From Desulfarculus sp. (GTDB taxonomy: Bacteria > Desulfobacterota > Desulfarculia > Desulfarculales > Desulfarculaceae), in assembly GCA_020216805.1 (NCBI GenBank), contig JAIWNN010000106.1:1-16996 (forward strand): a stretch of 16,996 nt of DNA. The letters are read 5' to 3'. Positions 14,338-16,996 of the stretch are shown in pieces (within the stretch, counting starts at the first letter, position 1; each line of letters begins with the position of its first letter). Position numbers and translations under genes: made by a program. Under the pieces are notes generated by a model. It was given only the letters and a program-made list of their open reading frames with translations. It was not told the DNA's origin and did no database searches.

Positions 14338-16884
14338 ATGATTCCCAAGGACAAAACTGAAGCCGTCTCGTTGCAGGCCCTCTGGCGACCCTGGCGGGGA
14401 GGCATCCTGGATTCCCTCTATCTGGCCGGTGTGATTCTGGGCGGGTTGGTGCTGGCGGTTTCGATCTACCCCCTCCACCAGGCGGGCAAGGATTGGGTGC
14501 TTTGGCTGGACGGGGCGGCCTTGACCCTGGTGCTGGCTGGTTATGTCTTTCGCCGCCAGGTCGGCGACCAAACGCGGGCCTGCCTGGCGGTGCTGGTGGT
14601 CTATGTCCTGGGGGTCGCCCTGCTCTGGGCGATCGGGCCCCTCTCCGGCGGACCGATATGGCTCTTTTCCGCGCCCATCCTGACCAGTCTGTTGCTGGGG
14701 CGGAGGATGTCCTGGTTGGTGGCCTGGCTCCTGGTCCTGACCCTGGTCGTCTTCGGCTGGCTGGTCCACTTGGAGGCCCCGTCCTGGGTGCGCCCCATGG
14801 GCGTGACGACCTGGACCTGGGCCATGATGGGTATCAACTTCATCTTTCTCAATGTAGCCAGCAACATAGCCATCGGCAGCCTCATCAGCTACCTGTCCCG
14901 GGCCATGGCCGACGCCGAGGCGGTCAACCGGCGATTGCGGGAGGAGAGCGAACGGCGCAACGCGGCCGAGACGGCGCTGCGGGAGAGCGAGGAACGCTAC
15001 CGGATGGCGTTCGAGATGAGCCCCGACTCCATCAACATCAACCGCTTTTCCGACGGCCTCTACCTGGATGTCAACCAGGGCTTCACCCAACTGACCGGGT
15101 TCACCAGGGAGGAGGTGCTGGGCCGGACCGCCGGGGAGCTCGGCATCTGGGCGGACAAAAACCAGTTCCAAAAATTCCTGGCCGTGTTGGAGCGGGAAGG
15201 CCAGGTGACCAACCTCGAGGCTGACTTCCGCAAAAAGGACGGGGGGTTGATCACCGGCCTGACCTCCACCCGCTGGCTCACCCTGGGCGGGGTGCCCTGC
15301 CTGCTGTCCATCACCCGCGACATCAGCGAGCTGCGCAAGGCCAGCCAGGAGTTGGCCCGCAGCGAGGAGCGCCATCGCCGGCTGTTGGAAAGCCTGCCCT
15401 ATGGCCTGGTCTGGGCCGAGGTTCCGTCTGGCCGCGTCCTGTTGGCCAATGATCACGCCTGGCGGATGTTTGACCTCGAAGCGGGCGCGGTGGCGGACCT
15501 GAGCTTCTGGGACTTGCTGGACCCGGCCGAGCACGAGTTGGCCCGCGAACGACTGGCGCGGCAGCTCAGCCGCAAGGACACCTTCAGCCGCGGGGTCTAC
15601 ACCGGATTGCGCAAAGACGGCAGCCGGCTGCGCTTCGAAATCACCTATTCGGTGATCGAACAGGATGGCCGGACCCTGGTCCAGGGTTTCATCCGGGACG
15701 TGACCGAGGTGGAGTCGCTGGAGCAGCAACTGCGCCACGCCCAGAAGATGGAGGCGGTGGGAACCCTCTCCAGCGGCATCGCCCACGATTTCAACAACAT
15801 CCTGCAGGCCATGGGCGGATTCATCCAGCTTCTGCAGATCAGGTGCAGGGAAGACAGGCAGGCGGAACGGTACCTGGACGAGATCAAGGCCGCGGTGGAG
15901 CGGGCCTCGGGCCTGGTCAGACGCCTGCTCACCTTCAGCCGCAAGATGGAGCCCAAGCTGGAGCCGGTGGACTTGAACCTGGTGGTGGCGGCGGTGGGCC
16001 GCCTGCTGGAGCACAGCCTGCCCAAGATGATCTCCCTGGAGGTCAGCCTGGCCCCCGGCCTGCCCCCCATCCTGGGGGATTGGGGCCAGTTGGAACAGGT
16101 GCTCCTGAACCTGGGGGCCAACGCCAGCGACGCCATGCCGGAGGGAGGACGCCTGACGCTCGCCACCGACCTGGTGGCCTGGGAGGCGGCGCGCGCGCTG
16201 TTGCCCAACTCGGCCGAAGCGGGGGACTACCTGCGCCTGAGCGTCGGCGACACCGGTCAGGGCATCGACGAGCCAACGCAGAAAAAGATGTTCGAGCCGT
16301 TTTTCACCACCAAGCCCCCCGGCAAGGGCACCGGCCTGGGGCTGGCGGTGGCCTATGGCATCGTGCAGAACCACGGTGGCTACCTCACCTGCCAAAGCCG
16401 AGTGGGGGAGGGCACCGTTTTCAACCTGTTCTTCCTGGCCCGCCATGGCCAACGGGTGCGGCCGCCCCACCATGATTTGCCAACTGGGGAGTCCGGTCAG
16501 CGGGTCGAGGGAGCCATCCTGGTGGTGGACGATGAGGCCGCAGTGCTGGACAGCGCGCACGAATACCTGTCGCGCTGCGGCTACCAGGTCTTCACCGCCT
16601 CTAGCGGGGAGCGGGCCGAGGAGATTCTGGCCCGTCCCGGGGTTCGGGTGGACCTGGTGCTGTTGGACCTGGGCATGCCAGGCATGGGCGGGCTGGAGTT
16701 TCTGCGTCGCCTGCGCGCGGGCGACCAGGAGATCAAGGTGATGGTGGCCAGCGGCTACGCCGTCCCGCGGGAGCTGGCCCAGGAACTGCGCGACCTGCGG
16801 GCCAGCTTCACCCCCAAGCCCTACCCCCTGGCCGAGATGAGCCAGCGCATCGCGCGGCTTCTGGCCGGCGAAAGCCTGGAATAG
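14338..16884 (+). CDS. Hybrid sensor histidine kinase (membrane, PAS-PAS-HK-REC)
   Basis: An 848-residue membrane kinase. About five or six helices span residues 25-190, then a short coiled coil rich in Glu and Arg leads to two PAS domains (about 219-330 and 345-460). The HisKA domain carries phospho-acceptor His483 in [14 protein letters not shown], the H-D-F-N-N class. The HATPase domain has an N-box ([10 protein letters not shown]), G1 DTGQGI, an F-box-like FEPFFTT and G2 [13 protein letters not shown]. The C-terminal receiver (about 726-845) has acidic Asp731/Asp732, phospho-acceptor Asp777 in [10 protein letters not shown] and Lys827. It therefore probably passes phosphate from His483 to its own Asp777, then to a separate Hpt protein or regulator not present here. 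The ATG at 14338 has GGAGGGGG about 13 nt upstream, a long spacing. The sensed signal is unknown. Confidence 0.95.
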   Translation: MIPKDKTEAVSLQALWRPWRGGILDSLYLAGVILGGLVLAVSIYPLHQAGKDWVLWLDGAALTLVLAGYVFRRQVGDQTRACLAVLVVYVLGVALLWAIGPLSGGPIWLFSAPILTSLLLGRRMSWLVAWLLVLTLVVFGWLVHLEAPSWVRPMGVTTWTWAMMGINFIFLNVASNIAIGSLISYLSRAMADAEAVNRRLREESERRNAAETALRESEERYRMAFEMSPDSININRFSDGLYLDVNQGFTQLTGFTREEVLGRTAGELGIWADKNQFQKFLAVLEREGQVTNLEADFRKKDGGLITGLTSTRWLTLGGVPCLLSITRDISELRKASQELARSEERHRRLLESLPYGLVWAEVPSGRVLLANDHAWRMFDLEAGAVADLSFWDLLDPAEHELARERLARQLSRKDTFSRGVYTGLRKDGSRLRFEITYSVIEQDGRTLVQGFIRDVTEVESLEQQLRHAQKMEAVGTLSSGIAHDFNNILQAMGGFIQLLQIRCREDRQAERYLDEIKAAVERASGLVRRLLTFSRKMEPKLEPVDLNLVVAAVGRLLEHSLPKMISLEVSLAPGLPPILGDWGQLEQVLLNLGANASDAMPEGGRLTLATDLVAWEAARALLPNSAEAGDYLRLSVGDTGQGIDEPTQKKMFEPFFTTKPPGKGTGLGLAVAYGIVQNHGGYLTCQSRVGEGTVFNLFFLARHGQRVRPPHHDLPTGESGQRVEGAILVVDDEAAVLDSAHEYLSRCGYQVFTASSGERAEEILARPGVRVDLVLLDLGMPGMGGLEFLRRLRAGDQEIKVMVASGYAVPRELAQELRDLRASFTPKPYPLAEMSQRIARLLAGESLE

Positions 16885-16885
16885 A

Positions 16886-16914
16886 CCGCCGCCGGGATGC
16901 GGCTCGAGCGGCGG
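16886..16914. terminator. Hairpin between the kinase gene and the convergent right-edge gene
   Basis: CCGCCGC pairs with GCGGCGG across a 15-nt loop, starting 2 nt after the kinase stop and lying 17 nt past the stop of the opposing gene. There is no U-tract. It probably acts for both directions. Confidence 0.4.
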
Positions 16915-16930
16915 GGGCGTGGTTTGACGC

Positions 16931-16996
16931 TTAGAAGCTCAGTTCGGTGAACTTGAGCTGGTTGTCGACGCTTTCGACGCCTGGCAGTTCGCGGGC
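16931..16996 (-). CDS. C-terminus of a probable BON-domain protein (partial)
   Basis: The last 21 codons and a TAA stop of a minus-strand gene that enters from the right edge. The translation, ARELPGVESVDN followed by QLKFTELSF, has the GV..V.N.L pattern of the final strand of BON domains. These occur in OsmY-like periplasmic or envelope stress proteins. So short a fragment cannot fix the protein type. It converges on the kinase gene across a GC-rich hairpin. Confidence 0.5.
   Translation of the reverse strand, partial: ARELPGVESVDNQLKFTELSF

Noticed and set aside
14176..16560. Long minus-strand open frame (794 codons) opposite the hybrid kinase.
   Set aside because: Antisense shadow; the composition is repetitive His/Gln/Gly and the plus-strand kinase motifs are complete.

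Overview
The window is GC-rich and packed with ordinary chromosomal genes on both strands. It has many near-consensus Shine-Dalgarno sites and few long gaps. The strongest taxonomic hint is an AhbB-type siroheme decarboxylase next to glutamate-1-semialdehyde aminotransferase (hemL). That pairing fits the siroheme-dependent heme route of sulfate-reducing Desulfobacterota and some archaea. With the high GC, Cache-type chemoreceptor and PAS hybrid kinase, I infer a high-GC Desulfobacterota bacterium, possibly Desulfarculales-like; no rRNA or other marker confirms it.

Left part (1-3646): a partial membrane protein runs off the left edge on the minus strand, followed by a PaaI-type hotdog thioesterase. 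Next is a REP-associated tyrosine transposase (RAYT) with an inverted pair of REP-like hairpins beside its start. A lone CoA-transferase alpha-type subunit is divergent from a small ParB-like domain protein. That protein is convergent, across a long hairpin, with a predicted SAM methyltransferase.

Middle (3647-8145): a RhlE-type DEAD-box RNA helicase has a good promoter about 300 nt upstream of its start and a foldable leader between. Upstream is a lipoprotein of the chagasin (I42) cysteine-protease-inhibitor family. A 508-nt gene-free stretch holds a Fur-box-like site, a palindrome and a possible gene remnant. A chemoreceptor without an evident HAMP domain but with a CheR-docking-type C-terminus follows, ending in a strong hairpin.

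Right part (8183-16996): a minus-strand cluster encodes a divergent PurN-like formyltransferase, protein-L-isoaspartate methyltransferase (pcm) and a TIGR00725/LOG-like protein. Divergent from it is the ahbB-hemL pair, with a strong sigma70-type promoter and a textbook terminator. On the minus strand come an FmdB-type zinc ribbon protein, a multi-pass membrane protein (DUF6064-like) and a small RmlC-type cupin. A 450-nt gap with promoter-like and hairpin elements precedes a large hybrid histidine kinase. The right edge carries the last 21 residues of a probable BON-domain protein.

No clearly new multi-gene system is visible. The items most worth follow-up are the RAYT/REP locus, the helicase leader, the Fur-box scar region and the divergent formyltransferase.
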